Positions 23,459 through 32,306 of a stretch of DNA of 48,507 nucleotides are shown in pieces (within the stretch, counting starts at the first letter, position 1; each line of letters opens with the position of its first letter). Source of the DNA: Chitinophagaceae bacterium (GTDB taxonomy: Bacteria > Bacteroidota > Bacteroidia > Chitinophagales > Chitinophagaceae); assembly GCA_947455605.1 (NCBI GenBank), contig CANGOX010000015.1, forward strand, positions 1-48,507. Reading direction: 5' to 3'. A program made the position numbers and the translations under genes. The notes beneath the pieces are model-generated. The model searched no databases. It was not told where the DNA came from and was given only the letters and a program-made list of their open reading frames with translations.

Positions 23459-24643
23459 CTAACTTTTTCTCCGGGCCAGTTCCTTCTTGATCAGCGACAA
23501 CTCCCGGCCGGTTTGTCCGCTCACACTGCTATTTTCCTGCGCCCTGCGCATTAAATACGGGATCACATCGCGTATAGGACCAAATGGCAGGTATTTACTC
23601 ACATTCAGCCCTTCTTTGGCCAGGTTGAAGGTGATATTATCACTCATGCCGTATAACTGAGAAAAATGAACATGCGGGTGGTTATGGGGTAAACCCTTCT
23701 CATCCAGTAAACGGGCTGCAAGAAGATTACTTTCATCATTATGTGAAGCCACGATCACAGAAATATCATTGATATTCTCGATACAATAGGTTACCGATTC
23801 ATCGTAATCATGATCCGTAGCCGCTTTATCGGGTTGGATCGGACTTTTATATCCTTTATCATATGCACGTTCCCTCTCTTTTTCCATGTAAGCACCCCGC
23901 ACCAGTTTCATGCCCAGTTTAAAACCCTGTTGCTTGGCTATCTGGTGTGAGATCCGCAAAAAATGCAAACGGTCGTGACGATACAACTGGATCGTATTAT
24001 ACACGATCACTTTCTCCTTATTGAAGATCTCCATCATTTCCATAGAGAGTCTGTCAACCGGATCCTGGATCCAACTTTCTTCTGCATCTATCAATACACC
24101 AATATTTTTTTCTGATGCTACTTCGCAGATCGTATACATTCTTTCCCGAACCCTGTCCCACTCTGCCACTTCTTCCTCATGATCATGGATCCCGCTGCGT
24201 AAACGTGGGGCTTCATCCAGTGTTTGTAATAAACCAAATCGCGCAAGACCGGTTATTTTGATGCTGATAAATGGAATATTGGTTTGCGTAGCAGCATAAT
24301 TCACAACCCTGATAAACTGATCGGTAGCTTTATCATAATTGTCTTCTCCTTCTTTTCCTTCCACTCCATAATCGAGAATTACCTGCACACCATATTTACC
24401 TAAAGTTTCACCCACGGCTGCTGTCTCTTCCAGGGTTTCTCCTCCCACAAACTGCTTGAAAATGGTTTTGCGGATCAGGCCATGCACAGGCAGACCTGTT
24501 TTCATGATAAAAGGCGTTAAACGGGTTCCTATCTGTACAAACCAGGAAAAGCCCATGGTACTAAACAGGAATTTAGCGCCTTTCAGTTCCTTATCGGATT
24601 TGTAAGCAAAGGCATTTTCAGTATTATCAAAGGAGATATTCAT
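23459..24643 (-). CDS. Proline dehydrogenase (monofunctional)
   Basis: 394 residues. FAD-dependent oxidation of proline to pyrroline-5-carboxylate, the first step of proline catabolism. The PRODH barrel is marked by LDYGVEGKEG, FISIKITGLARF (flavin site), VLIDAEESWIQ, YNTIQLYRHDR, KLVRGAYMEKERERA and the end PYLMRRAQENSSVSGQTGRELSL, where the two Arg of RRA(E/Q)EN bind proline carboxylate. It lacks the P5C dehydrogenase half of PutA, as usual in Bacteroidota. Peripheral membrane association with the quinone pool is typical. The thyA start lies 72 nt after the stop. Confidence 0.93.
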   Translation of the reverse strand: MNISFDNTENAFAYKSDKELKGAKFLFSTMGFSWFVQIGTRLTPFIMKTGLPVHGLIRKTIFKQFVGGETLEETAAVGETLGKYGVQVILDYGVEGKEGEDNYDKATDQFIRVVNYAATQTNIPFISIKITGLARFGLLQTLDEAPRLRSGIHDHEEEVAEWDRVRERMYTICEVASEKNIGVLIDAEESWIQDPVDRLSMEMMEIFNKEKVIVYNTIQLYRHDRLHFLRISHQIAKQQGFKLGMKLVRGAYMEKERERAYDKGYKSPIQPDKAATDHDYDESVTYCIENINDISVIVASHNDESNLLAARLLDEKGLPHNHPHVHFSQLYGMSDNITFNLAKEGLNVSKYLPFGPIRDVIPYLMRRAQENSSVSGQTGRELSLIKKELARRKS

Positions 24644-24728
24644 GCTAACATGTGTTCGTTACACGAATATCGGTCAGTAACGCTAAGTAAAAAAAGCTTT
24701 TGGCTAAAACTGTAAAATATTTTTTGAA

Positions 24729-25445
24729 TCAGATCGCCTGGTGATTGAAAGGTTGTAACACCATTTCGCTTACCACACCGCTTACAGGTTGCTGACAAAG
24801 AAACCAGATAGCTTTGGCCGCTTCTTCCGCAACGATCATTTTATCCTTCTGTACCCGAAGATCAATAGAATCCCAGAATGGCGAATCTACACCTCCCAGA
24901 AAGAGGTTGGTAATGCGTATATCGGTCCTTTTCAGTTCTTCCCGTATACTTTGCATCATTCCGGTAAGCCCGTATTTACTGGCGCTATAAGCAGCAGCCC
25001 CGGCCATCGGCACTTTACCCAGAACACCCGGAATATTTATGACCAGCCCTTTCTTTCTTGTTTTCATGCCCGGTAAAACCGCTTTTACCAGGTTGAAGGG
25101 ACCCACCAGATTGGCATTCAGGGTTTTTACCAGATCTTCTGTAGTTAAGCTTTCCATGGGTTTGATAATCCCGATACCCGCTGCATTCACCACAATATCC
25201 AGTTCGATCCCCCTATCTATAATGGTTTGTATTGTTTCATTCACCGAATCAGCATCCGACAGATCCATGATAAATGCCTGTGCTTCCGGAATGCTGCATT
25301 CTGCTGCAACCCTATTCAACTGTTCAGCATTTCTTCCGGTAATAAACACATGGGCACCACTTCCTGCGATCAGCTTGGCAGCTTTGGAACCAATTCCACC
25401 TGTAGCACCTGCGATCAATACATTCTTCCCTTTTAAAATTTCCAT
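24729..25445 (-). CDS. Short-chain dehydrogenase/reductase-family protein without the catalytic Ser
   Basis: 238 residues. Rossmann glycine motif IAGATGGIG (12-19), the NAAG motif (87-90) and the YSASK catalytic pair (Tyr153, Lys157) are normal for a classical SDR using NAD(P)(H). The catalytic Ser that should lie 13 residues before the Tyr is Gly140 (VINIPGVLG instead of the usual NISSxxG). It may be impaired or use a nearby residue; a binding or regulatory role is possible. Substrate unknown. Transcribed alone, divergent from the flavin reductase gene. Confidence 0.8.
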   Translation of the reverse strand: MEILKGKNVLIAGATGGIGSKAAKLIAGSGAHVFITGRNAEQLNRVAAECSIPEAQAFIMDLSDADSVNETIQTIIDRGIELDIVVNAAGIGIIKPMESLTTEDLVKTLNANLVGPFNLVKAVLPGMKTRKKGLVINIPGVLGKVPMAGAAAYSASKYGLTGMMQSIREELKRTDIRITNLFLGGVDSPFWDSIDLRVQKDKMIVAEEAAKAIWFLCQQPVSGVVSEMVLQPFNHQAI

Positions 25446-25519
25446 ACAGTTGATTTATGCAGTCATAAACAATGCCATGCTCATTTTGTTGTACTTAATT
25501 CGAGATATCATTTAATCAT

Positions 25520-26002
25520 ATGCCCAAACGCCCCTGGAACAGAGTAAATCTGCCCGTATATTCCATCTGCAGCAGTGATGGAAATCAGCATTTCAATATG
25601 CATATCATTACCTATGCATCACAGATCAGTATGAAACCCAAACGTTTTGTATGCGGGATCTATGAGGGAACACAAACTTTGCAGAATGTAGCGGCTAACC
25701 CCCGTTTTGTGTTACAATTGCTTGCCGCTTCTCAATATCGTTTGGTAGACCTGCTGGGTAAGAAAAGCGGTAAGCATGTTGATAAGATCGCCCGTCTTGA
25801 AAAAAGAAAGCTGCTTACCCAATGGAAGGGCTACCCTATACTCAAAGAATGTCTGGCAGTGATGGAATTAACCGTCCTCTCCCGCTTCGATGGTGGCGAC
25901 CATGCAGGCTTCCTTTGTGAGGTAAGTGATTATAAAAACATTCAGGAAGGCAGTCCGCTCACATTAGATATTCTCAGGGAACATAACCTGATCAGGATAT
26001 AA
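25520..26002 (+). CDS. Flavin reductase-like (FMN-binding split barrel) protein
   Basis: 160 residues. The N-terminal VNLPVYSICSSDGNQHFNMHIITYASQISMKPKRFVCGIYEGTQTL shows the split-barrel FMN-binding pattern of the flavin reductase-like/HpaC group, with the T(Y)A..ISMKP segment that contacts the flavin phosphate. It probably binds FMN; whether it reduces free flavin, or a bound substrate, is not shown. Cytoplasmic. The dipeptide epimerase gene follows by 65 nt in the same direction and may share its transcript. Confidence 0.8.
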   Translation: MPKRPWNRVNLPVYSICSSDGNQHFNMHIITYASQISMKPKRFVCGIYEGTQTLQNVAANPRFVLQLLAASQYRLVDLLGKKSGKHVDKIARLEKRKLLTQWKGYPILKECLAVMELTVLSRFDGGDHAGFLCEVSDYKNIQEGSPLTLDILREHNLIRI

Positions 26003-26067
26003 TACCGTTATCGTGAATGATCAGAATAAAATCTGAAACTATTTCCCATAAATACGGAAATTTGCAA

Positions 26068-27165
26068 ATGATCATTACCCATACTGAGATATACAAGTAC
26101 TCCATTCCCATGATTCCTTTCACCATCGCTACCGGAACCATGGATTATGCACAAAATATTTTCATCCGTATCCATACCAAAGAAGGCATCACCGGTGTAG
26201 GCGAATGCTCTGCTTTTCCCATGATCGCTGGTGAAACACAAGCTACCTGTTTTGAAATGGCCAAAGACTTTGCCGCACTCTGGAAGAACAAAGACGCTGC
26301 TGATATTGAAGCAAGACTGAATGAGCTTGATCTCTTCACTGCCGGTAATTATACCGCCAAAAGTGCCTTTGACCTGGCACTCTACGATATGGCAGCCAAA
26401 GCAGCCAATCAACCATTATACGTTTACCTGGGAGGAAAACAGAAACCTATTGAAAGTGATCTCACCATTGGTATCGGAACTCCTGAGAAAATGGCAGAAA
26501 CAGCTGCTCAGTTCAAAGCAAAGGGGGTGAACATGATCAAAGTAAAACTGGGCAAAGCACCCAGAGAGGATATTGAAAGGATTCGTCAGATCAGACTGGC
26601 AGTGGGTAATGATATCATTTTACGAATAGATGCCAACCAGGGCTGGAGCTATGATGATGCCGTTCTGGCTTTAACTGAACTGGGCCAATTCAATATCCAG
26701 TTCTGCGAAGCACCTATGCGTAAATGGAATGACGAGTTATTACCTGCATTGTGTAAAATTTCTCCCATCCCATTAATGGCAGATGAAAGTGTGTTTACAC
26801 ACTATGATGCAGAACGAATCATCCGCAACCATGCCTGCGCCTATATCAATATTAAATTCGCTAAAAGTGGTGGTATTCATGAAGCCCTATTGATCAATGA
26901 AGTAGCCGAAAAAAATAATATCGCCTGTATGATGGGTGGCATGCTGGAAAGCCGGGTGGCATTAACTGCCAAAGTGCATTTTGCCATGGCGAAGGATAAT
27001 GTTAAGTTCTATGATCTTGATACCTGCCTTATAGGCCACACCCTTGATCCGGTTATTGGCGGCGTTACTTATTCTGGCATGCATTTACAACTAACAGATG
27101 CACCCGGTATTGGTGCCGATGTAGACAATGCTTATCTGGAAAAACTGGTGCAGGTGGTGATCTGA
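26068..27165 (+). CDS. Dipeptide epimerase, L-Ala-D/L-Glu epimerase type
   Basis: 365 residues, enolase superfamily, MLE subgroup. Catalytic Lys pair MIKVK (Lys158, Lys160), Mg2+ ligands Asp188 (RIDANQGW), Glu214 (FCEAPM) and Asp239 (MADES), opposite catalytic Lys263 (NIKFAKSGG), and the DLD motif at 316-318 that fits the DxD used by dipeptide epimerases to bind the substrate amino group. It would epimerise the second residue of a dipeptide such as L-Ala-D-Glu released from murein, a peptidoglycan recycling step. Exact dipeptide preference is not deducible. The ATG 26068 start matches the family; the upstream frame to 26017 does not. Confidence 0.9.
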   Translation: MIITHTEIYKYSIPMIPFTIATGTMDYAQNIFIRIHTKEGITGVGECSAFPMIAGETQATCFEMAKDFAALWKNKDAADIEARLNELDLFTAGNYTAKSAFDLALYDMAAKAANQPLYVYLGGKQKPIESDLTIGIGTPEKMAETAAQFKAKGVNMIKVKLGKAPREDIERIRQIRLAVGNDIILRIDANQGWSYDDAVLALTELGQFNIQFCEAPMRKWNDELLPALCKISPIPLMADESVFTHYDAERIIRNHACAYINIKFAKSGGIHEALLINEVAEKNNIACMMGGMLESRVALTAKVHFAMAKDNVKFYDLDTCLIGHTLDPVIGGVTYSGMHLQLTDAPGIGADVDNAYLEKLVQVVI

Positions 27166-27193
27166 CCTTTTGCCGTGGTATGTATTAACGGCC

Positions 27194-27215
27194 ATGGTTG
27201 TGTTCCCACAACCAT
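27194..27215 (+). terminator. Small hairpin after the epimerase gene
   Basis: ATGGTTGTG (27194-27202), TTCC loop, CACAACCAT (27207-27215): perfect 9-bp stem 28 nt after the stop. No T-tract, so it may be only a weak terminator or processing site. Confidence 0.4.
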
Positions 27216-27266
27216 CACAACCCGTCATTAAATAATTACAACTTACTTTTACAGTAAATCAACCAT

Positions 27267-27782
27267 ATGGAAGCAAAGAAAGCGAGTGAGAGTCATACAT
27301 CAATGACAGAACTCGTACTCCCCAACGATACCAATACCTTCGGGAACCTGATGGGAGGCCGATTAATGTACTGGATGGATATAGCCGCTGGCATTGCAGC
27401 CGGCAGGCATTGCAATACTCCCAGCATGACAGCCTCCGTAGATAACCTGAGTTTTAAGAACCCCATTAAACTGGGTAATGTGGTGCATATTGAAGCACAG
27501 GTTTGCAGAGCTTTCAATACCTCTATGGAGATTCATATCCGTGTTTGGGGTGAGGACCTGCTTCACCAATATAAATACGAAAGCAATGAAGCTTTCTTCA
27601 CTTTCGTAGCATTGGACCCAAATGGTAAACCCAGAGCCGTTCCGCATGTGATTCCTGAAACAGAAGATGAGATTCGCTTATATGACGGGGCTTTGAGAAG
27701 AAGACAGCTGCGTTTGGTACTGGCTGGAAAAATGAAACCGGATGATGCCAATGAATTGAAAGCATTCTTTATAAAAGACTAA
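27267..27782 (+). CDS. Acyl-CoA thioesterase, hotdog fold (YciA/BFIT-like)
   Basis: 171 residues. Hydrolyses acyl-CoA to free acid and CoA. The N-terminal ELVLPNDTNTFGNLMGGRLMYWMDIAAGIAAGRHC is the hallmark of this group, with Asn/Gly of the oxyanion site and the catalytic Asp in MDIAA; VVHIEAQVCRAFNTSMEIHIRVWGED is the central hotdog strand pair. The tail after 140 (RLYDGALRRRQLRLVLAGK) is a charged helix of the acyl-CoA thioesterase group. Cytoplasmic hexamers are usual. Ends at a strong terminator shared with the acyltransferase gene. Confidence 0.9.
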   Translation: MEAKKASESHTSMTELVLPNDTNTFGNLMGGRLMYWMDIAAGIAAGRHCNTPSMTASVDNLSFKNPIKLGNVVHIEAQVCRAFNTSMEIHIRVWGEDLLHQYKYESNEAFFTFVALDPNGKPRAVPHVIPETEDEIRLYDGALRRRQLRLVLAGKMKPDDANELKAFFIKD

Positions 27783-27816
27783 TAAAAAATATCCCTTAAC
27801 CGGGATATTTTTTATT
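27781..27816. terminator. Bidirectional intrinsic terminator
   Basis: Arms 27781-27795 (AATAAAAAATATCCC) and 27802-27816 pair perfectly over 15 nt, loop TTAACC, with T-tracts on both strands. It overlaps the stop codons of both convergent genes. Confidence 0.85.
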
Positions 27817-28579
27817 TATCAAGTAAGTTCATGATATGGTGCTTTCCTTTGAGCATATAAGTTTTGCTCTGCTCTATAGATTCCATAACCTGGTCAAGAA
27901 TTTCTTCCACAGGCTTTGTATAATCGATGATCATCGGTTCTTTAAAACGAACGGATAACAACGATCCTTTCTTTTTAAACACCAACCCTTTTTTATTGAA
28001 TGCCCTCCAGAAACCATTGATCACCACCGGAATCACCACAGGCTGGTTATTCTTAATAATATGCGCCGTTCCTTTTCTTCCGGGTGCAAATGGCTTTGTC
28101 GTTCCCTGGGGGAAAGTGATCACCCAGCTTTTATCCAATGCCTCATTGATCTTATGTGTATCCGATTCATCACGAGCCCGCTCAATATCCATCCCTTCAG
28201 CACGCCAGGTTCTTTTGATCGTTAAAGCACCGGCCGATTTAAACAGGCGGCTGATCCAGCTGCCGTTCATGGTTTCTTCAGCCGCAACAAAATAAAGATT
28301 CGTAAATGGGTTGATCAGATAATAGGGAAGTCCTAACCGGTTACGTTTACGCCATTTCACCGCACAAAAAATATGGATGAATGCGATCACATCGGCAAAA
28401 TAGGTCTGATGGTTACTAACAAAAAGCACATTCTGCCGGGGCAGATTTTCCAGGTGTTCTGTACCTTCTATGCGGATCTTATTAAAGAGTACGAGACCGG
28501 GATAGGTGAATACACCCACCACACCATATACCACTGAACGAACGACCTTTATGTATCTTAAACGTTCAATTATTCTCAT
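27812..28579 (-). CDS. PlsC-like lysophospholipid acyltransferase with altered motifs
   Basis: 255 residues. Family role: acyl transfer to 1-acylglycerol-3-phosphate or a related lipid at the inner membrane. The N-terminal hydrophobic segment (VVYGVVGVFTYPGLVLF) and block NVLFVSNHQTYFADVIAF are typical, but motif I is His57-x5-Asp63 rather than Hx4D, and motif III is FPQGTT (156-161) where FPEGTR is usual. Motif IV-like PVVIPVVINGF is present. The variations may be lineage-specific or mean another acceptor. Transcribed alone, convergent with the thioesterase gene. Confidence 0.8.
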   Translation of the reverse strand: MRIIERLRYIKVVRSVVYGVVGVFTYPGLVLFNKIRIEGTEHLENLPRQNVLFVSNHQTYFADVIAFIHIFCAVKWRKRNRLGLPYYLINPFTNLYFVAAEETMNGSWISRLFKSAGALTIKRTWRAEGMDIERARDESDTHKINEALDKSWVITFPQGTTKPFAPGRKGTAHIIKNNQPVVIPVVINGFWRAFNKKGLVFKKKGSLLSVRFKEPMIIDYTKPVEEILDQVMESIEQSKTYMLKGKHHIMNLLDK

Positions 28580-28684
28580 AGCATTCGTTTAGACAAGCCT
28601 TGCAAAATAAGGAATGTCAGGAAAATGTGACTTTATTATTTAAAAATAAGGCAATTCATCCTGCCATGCTATCCTTCCTGCCAA

Positions 28685-28692
28685 TACTTTTG
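28685..28692 (+). promoter_or_regulatory. Candidate -7 box (TACTTTTG) of the HAD phosphatase gene
   Basis: Perfect TAnnTTTG match 18 nt before the ATG at 28711. No clear -33 element at the right distance. Confidence 0.4.
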
Positions 28693-28710
28693 CTGCCTCA
28701 AATCAGCATT

Positions 28711-29373
28711 ATGGAATTGAATACGGTCATTTTTGATATAGATGGATTACTGATAGACAGCGAGCCTTTATGGAATGAAGCGGCAGCCGAAGTATTTAAA
28801 CAATACGGCGTGGACCTTACCGAAGAACAATACAAAACCACTACCGGACTGCGTACAAAGGAATTTGTGCAATGGTGGTTTACGTATTTTAATATCGGAG
28901 AAGAAGAGTATGGCCGTGCGGAAAAAAAGATTGTGGCAGGTGTGCTCGACAGGATCGAACGCCGGGGAAGAATTCTACCGGGAGTACCTTATATTTTCGA
29001 TTTCTTTGAAAGAAAAAAATTCCGGATCGGATTGGCCACATCTTCTCCACCCGCTTTGATTGATCTTGTTGTAAACATGACTGGCATCCAAAAATACCTG
29101 CAAGCGGCTACCTCTGCAGAAGCACTGCCCTATGGTAAACCACATCCACAGGTGTACCTGGATTGTGCGGCAAAAATGAACAGCAATCCTGTTGAGTGTA
29201 TTTGTTTCGAAGATTCTTTTAACGGTATGATCGCGGCAAAAGCCGCACGTATGGCTTGTGTAGTAGTGCCTCATATTTCCCAGATCAAAGATGAGAAATG
29301 GGGAGCTGCCGATCTGAAACTTTCCTCACTTCAGAATTTTGGAGAATTGCATTTCAATTTATTCGGATCTTGA
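28711..29373 (+). CDS. HAD-IA sugar-phosphate phosphatase, HxpB-like
   Basis: 220 residues. Motif I FDIDGLLIDSEPLW with nucleophile and acid/base Asp, the cap helices, motif II LATSSP, motif III Lys in LPYGKPHPQVYLDCAAKM, motif IV CFEDSFNGMIAAKAARM. The start and the PHPQVYLDCAAK and NGMIA.KAARM stretches resemble E. coli HxpB/YniC, which dephosphorylates hexitol and 2-deoxyglucose phosphates; a phosphatase of small sugar or polyol phosphates is therefore likely. The upstream 37 codons (from 28600) are excluded because homology begins at MELNTVIFDID. Ends at a strong terminator. Confidence 0.88.
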   Translation: MELNTVIFDIDGLLIDSEPLWNEAAAEVFKQYGVDLTEEQYKTTTGLRTKEFVQWWFTYFNIGEEEYGRAEKKIVAGVLDRIERRGRILPGVPYIFDFFERKKFRIGLATSSPPALIDLVVNMTGIQKYLQAATSAEALPYGKPHPQVYLDCAAKMNSNPVECICFEDSFNGMIAAKAARMACVVVPHISQIKDEKWGAADLKLSSLQNFGELHFNLFGS

Positions 29374-29400
29374 TCCTGTTCAGTTGTTGCTGCTAAAAAC

Positions 29401-29430
29401 AAAAATCCCCGCTAAATAGCGGGGATTTTT
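29401..29430 (+). terminator. Intrinsic terminator after the HAD phosphatase gene
   Basis: AAAAATCCCCGCTA (29401-29414) and its exact complement (29417-29430) form a 14-bp GC-rich stem with a 2-nt gap, followed by TTTTTT. It can also serve the convergent OmpA gene. Confidence 0.9.
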
Positions 29431-29461
29431 TAATCCTATCTAAATCAGATGATCTGAGATA

Positions 29462-31147
29462 TTATTTTCCTTTCAGGTTTGGATGTGGAGCAGGTACTGT
29501 GTTAGGACCATCTTCCAGTGTTCCCTGAAGATCTACTGTGTTAGCATCTCCATCCTGTGCGTAGAAGAACAATAAGCGGCTTTCAGAGATACCCTGTTTT
29601 TCAACCAGGTATTTGATAACTGCGTTTACTCTCTCCCAGCTCAGTTGCTGTGCAGATTTACTTGAAGTGCCGTAACCGATCACTTTCACTTTACAGGTTG
29701 GATTTGCTTTGATCTTAGCGGCAGCTGTATTTAAAACAGCCATTGCATCTTTAGACAGTTTAGCATTTCCTTTGAACTGTACGCTTGGCAAGTTACCGAT
29801 TGCACATTCTGGTGCTTTTTCAGCTGGTTTCCAGTTAGCCATCATGTCTTTGATCTCTTTGCAACAAGCTGGCTCTGGGCAAGAACCCACACCGTCATTG
29901 TTTACAGGGAAACATGATTTTGGAGTCAACACTTCTTTGTCTTTGTAATCTGGTACACCATCACCATCGGTATCTTTAGAAACACCATGGCTATCAACCG
30001 GTGCGCCTTTTGGAGTGTTTGGCTCAAGGTCAAACTGGTCTGTTACACCATCAGCATCGGCATCAGGCAAAACCACTTTTGGCATTTTCATATGCTTAGG
30101 TGAGTTCAGCTCGCTGTATACGAAGTTGTTTGGGTTGATCCACCATAATGGCTCAACTCTTTTAGATTTATTACCCAGGTTGATGTTCAGTTTAATAGCT
30201 GCATAGTTCAACAGGTCGCTTGAACCGGTGTTGTATGCATCTTGATCACCATTGAAGGTGTTGATTACTCTGTCTTCAAATCCAATGTTTACTTTATTGC
30301 TCAGTTTGTAAGCAAATCCAAAACCATAGGTAAGTGAATGGTTGATCAGGTAGTTACCTGTTCCGATATCATTTCTTACGGCTCTTACTGGTGCATTGGT
30401 AAAATTGTCTTTTGAACCACCGGTGTTGGCTGATTTCAGCAAGGTATTAACAGCATCCTGTACAGTTGATTTGCTGCCTGTAAAGTTTACAGTAGTAAAA
30501 TCAAACGGTGTAGCTGTGTTACCACCTAAAGCCAAACGGGTATCAACATCCGCAACTACGAGTGCATAACCGCCAAACAGGTAAAAATCCCATTTAGGAT
30601 TACCACGGTAGTGGCTGAGTGAATTCAATGAAACAACCATATCAAAAGTACCAGAGTAGCTCTTGTTACGGAAGTTAGCTGCAAAAGCTTTCTGTGAGCC
30701 TGCAGTATTGGTTGGCTTGTAACCTGCATAAGCGCCATAACCATCAAAAGCACGGTATGGTGCAGTTCCGATCGTTCCGTCACCGGCAGTGTTAGTGCTC
30801 AGGTAAGGATTGATACCGGTACTTTGCTGGTACAGAAGACCTCCTCTTAAAGAGATCATATTGTTCAGCGCTTTACGAAGCGTGAATCCGGCACCGTATC
30901 CAAACTTATAGTTTGCTACGTTGCCAATAACACGTGAATTACCTAAAGAGAGACCTAATTCCCACTGGCTGCGAGGTATGGCAGGATAAGGGTATTGGTT
31001 GTTCAGGAATTCATTGTGCTGAGGTAGGTTTTTAACGGAAACTTTGGATGTGTCTTTCCAATCCCACCCCCAGTCTGTTTGAGCTAATCCGACCGACTGT
31101 ATCAGAACGATCAGTGCTGCTACTAAAATGTACTTTTTGCTTGCCAT
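29462..31147 (-). CDS. OmpA-family outer-membrane protein with TSP3-like Ca2+ repeats
   Basis: 561 residues. Signal peptide MASKKYILVAALIVLIQSVGLAQ; an N-terminal beta-barrel-like region (to about 350) with alternating strands; acidic thrombospondin type 3-like repeats (DADADGVTDQFDLEP, DTDGDGVPDYKDK) that usually bind Ca2+; a Cys-rich linker; and a C-terminal OmpA domain (VQFKGNAKLSKDAMAVL ... LSWERVNAVIKYL). The R of the peptidoglycan-binding pair is kept but the Asp of the (G)xTD motif is Thr in VIGYGTSSK. It has a strong promoter, as expected of an abundant envelope protein. Confidence 0.9.
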   Translation of the reverse strand: MASKKYILVAALIVLIQSVGLAQTDWGWDWKDTSKVSVKNLPQHNEFLNNQYPYPAIPRSQWELGLSLGNSRVIGNVANYKFGYGAGFTLRKALNNMISLRGGLLYQQSTGINPYLSTNTAGDGTIGTAPYRAFDGYGAYAGYKPTNTAGSQKAFAANFRNKSYSGTFDMVVSLNSLSHYRGNPKWDFYLFGGYALVVADVDTRLALGGNTATPFDFTTVNFTGSKSTVQDAVNTLLKSANTGGSKDNFTNAPVRAVRNDIGTGNYLINHSLTYGFGFAYKLSNKVNIGFEDRVINTFNGDQDAYNTGSSDLLNYAAIKLNINLGNKSKRVEPLWWINPNNFVYSELNSPKHMKMPKVVLPDADADGVTDQFDLEPNTPKGAPVDSHGVSKDTDGDGVPDYKDKEVLTPKSCFPVNNDGVGSCPEPACCKEIKDMMANWKPAEKAPECAIGNLPSVQFKGNAKLSKDAMAVLNTAAAKIKANPTCKVKVIGYGTSSKSAQQLSWERVNAVIKYLVEKQGISESRLLFFYAQDGDANTVDLQGTLEDGPNTVPAPHPNLKGK

Positions 31148-31193
31148 AGTGATGTTTATTAATAAAAATGATTATTCGTTGTGGATAACTCCG

Positions 31194-31224
31194 CAAAATT
31201 ATACATATTGGGGGAATTGTACAA
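31194..31224 (-). promoter_or_regulatory. Promoter of the OmpA-family gene
   Basis: On the minus strand TTG (31222-31224), a 20-nt spacer, TAATTTTG (31194-31201): a full match to the Bacteroidota sigma-70-type consensus. Predicted transcription start about 31187, leaving a leader near 40 nt. Confidence 0.65.
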
Positions 31225-31343
31225 TTTTTATGCCGATTAATTAACTGCGGGAAATCTCAGGTGAAGACCGCAATACGTCAATAAACGCTGCTTGTATAGG
31301 GCATATTGCCCATATCAATCTTATATTGCACCATATTTTACCC

Positions 31344-32306
31344 ATGAACTTAGCTAAAAAGGTTATATCAGAAGAATTGGTCATGTTCGAAATACACTTT
31401 AAAGAGGCTGTAAAAAGCAGGATCTCTTTATTAGACCGGATCATGCAGTACATCGTAAAAAGGAAGGGAAAACAGATGAGGCCCATGTTTGTTCTGTTAA
31501 GTGCCAAACTGGGGGGGCCGGTAAATGAAAGCACATACCGGGCGGCTTCTTTGGTAGAACTGGTACATACTGCCACCCTGGTTCATGATGATGTGGTAGA
31601 CGACTCCATGGAAAGAAGGGGGTTTTTCTCTGTAAACGCACTCTGGAAGAATAAGATCGCCATTTTAGTAGGAGACTATCTTTTATCGAAAGGCCTGCTC
31701 CTCTCCCTTACCAATAAGGACCATCTGGTACTTGAGATTTTAACAGAAGCTTTTAAACTCATGAGTGAGGGAGAATTGCTGCAATTCGAAAAATCCCGCA
31801 AACTCAACCTCAACGAAGAGATCTATTACGATATCATCAAAGGAAAAACAGCTTCCCTGCTCGCATCCGCCTGCGCTGCGGGGGCTTCTACCACTTTTGA
31901 GAATCCGGAAGATGTGCAGAGGCTCAAAAGTTTTGGCGAGAAAGTAGGTATGGCTTTCCAGATCAAAGACGACCTCTTTGATTACGGCACCACCGATATC
32001 GGCAAACCTACCGGTAATGACATCAAAGAGAAAAAACTGACCCTCCCTCTGATCTACACACTCAATAACTGTACCCCCGAATTAAAGCGCAAACTCATTT
32101 ACATCGTTAAGAACGAGAATACCCAAAAAGAAAAAGTAGATTTTGTACTGCAGGCAGTGAAAGACAGCGGCGGAATCCGTTATGCCACCGAAAAAATGAT
32201 GTCGTTCCGCGATGAAGCCCTCACCATCTTATACCAATTCCCCGATTCGGATATCCGCAAAGCCCTCGAAGAACTGGTTCGTTACACAACTGACCGAACC
32301 TATTGA
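31344..32306 (+). CDS. Polyprenyl diphosphate synthase (long-chain trans type)
   Basis: 320 residues. Condenses isopentenyl diphosphate with an allylic diphosphate to make the side chain of menaquinone or ubiquinone. Motifs: GKQMRPMFVLLSAKLG, first aspartate-rich motif LVHDDVVDDS, the RRGF region after it, KTASLLASACAAGA, and second aspartate-rich motif QIKDDLFDY followed by GKPTGNDIKEKKLTLPL. The residues before the first DDxxD that set chain length do not reveal it to me; octaprenyl-type enzymes are the nearest. The ATG at 31344 is used because the upstream start (31326) is TTG. recJ overlaps its stop as TGATG. Confidence 0.9.
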   Translation: MNLAKKVISEELVMFEIHFKEAVKSRISLLDRIMQYIVKRKGKQMRPMFVLLSAKLGGPVNESTYRAASLVELVHTATLVHDDVVDDSMERRGFFSVNALWKNKIAILVGDYLLSKGLLLSLTNKDHLVLEILTEAFKLMSEGELLQFEKSRKLNLNEEIYYDIIKGKTASLLASACAAGASTTFENPEDVQRLKSFGEKVGMAFQIKDDLFDYGTTDIGKPTGNDIKEKKLTLPLIYTLNNCTPELKRKLIYIVKNENTQKEKVDFVLQAVKDSGGIRYATEKMMSFRDEALTILYQFPDSDIRKALEELVRYTTDRTY

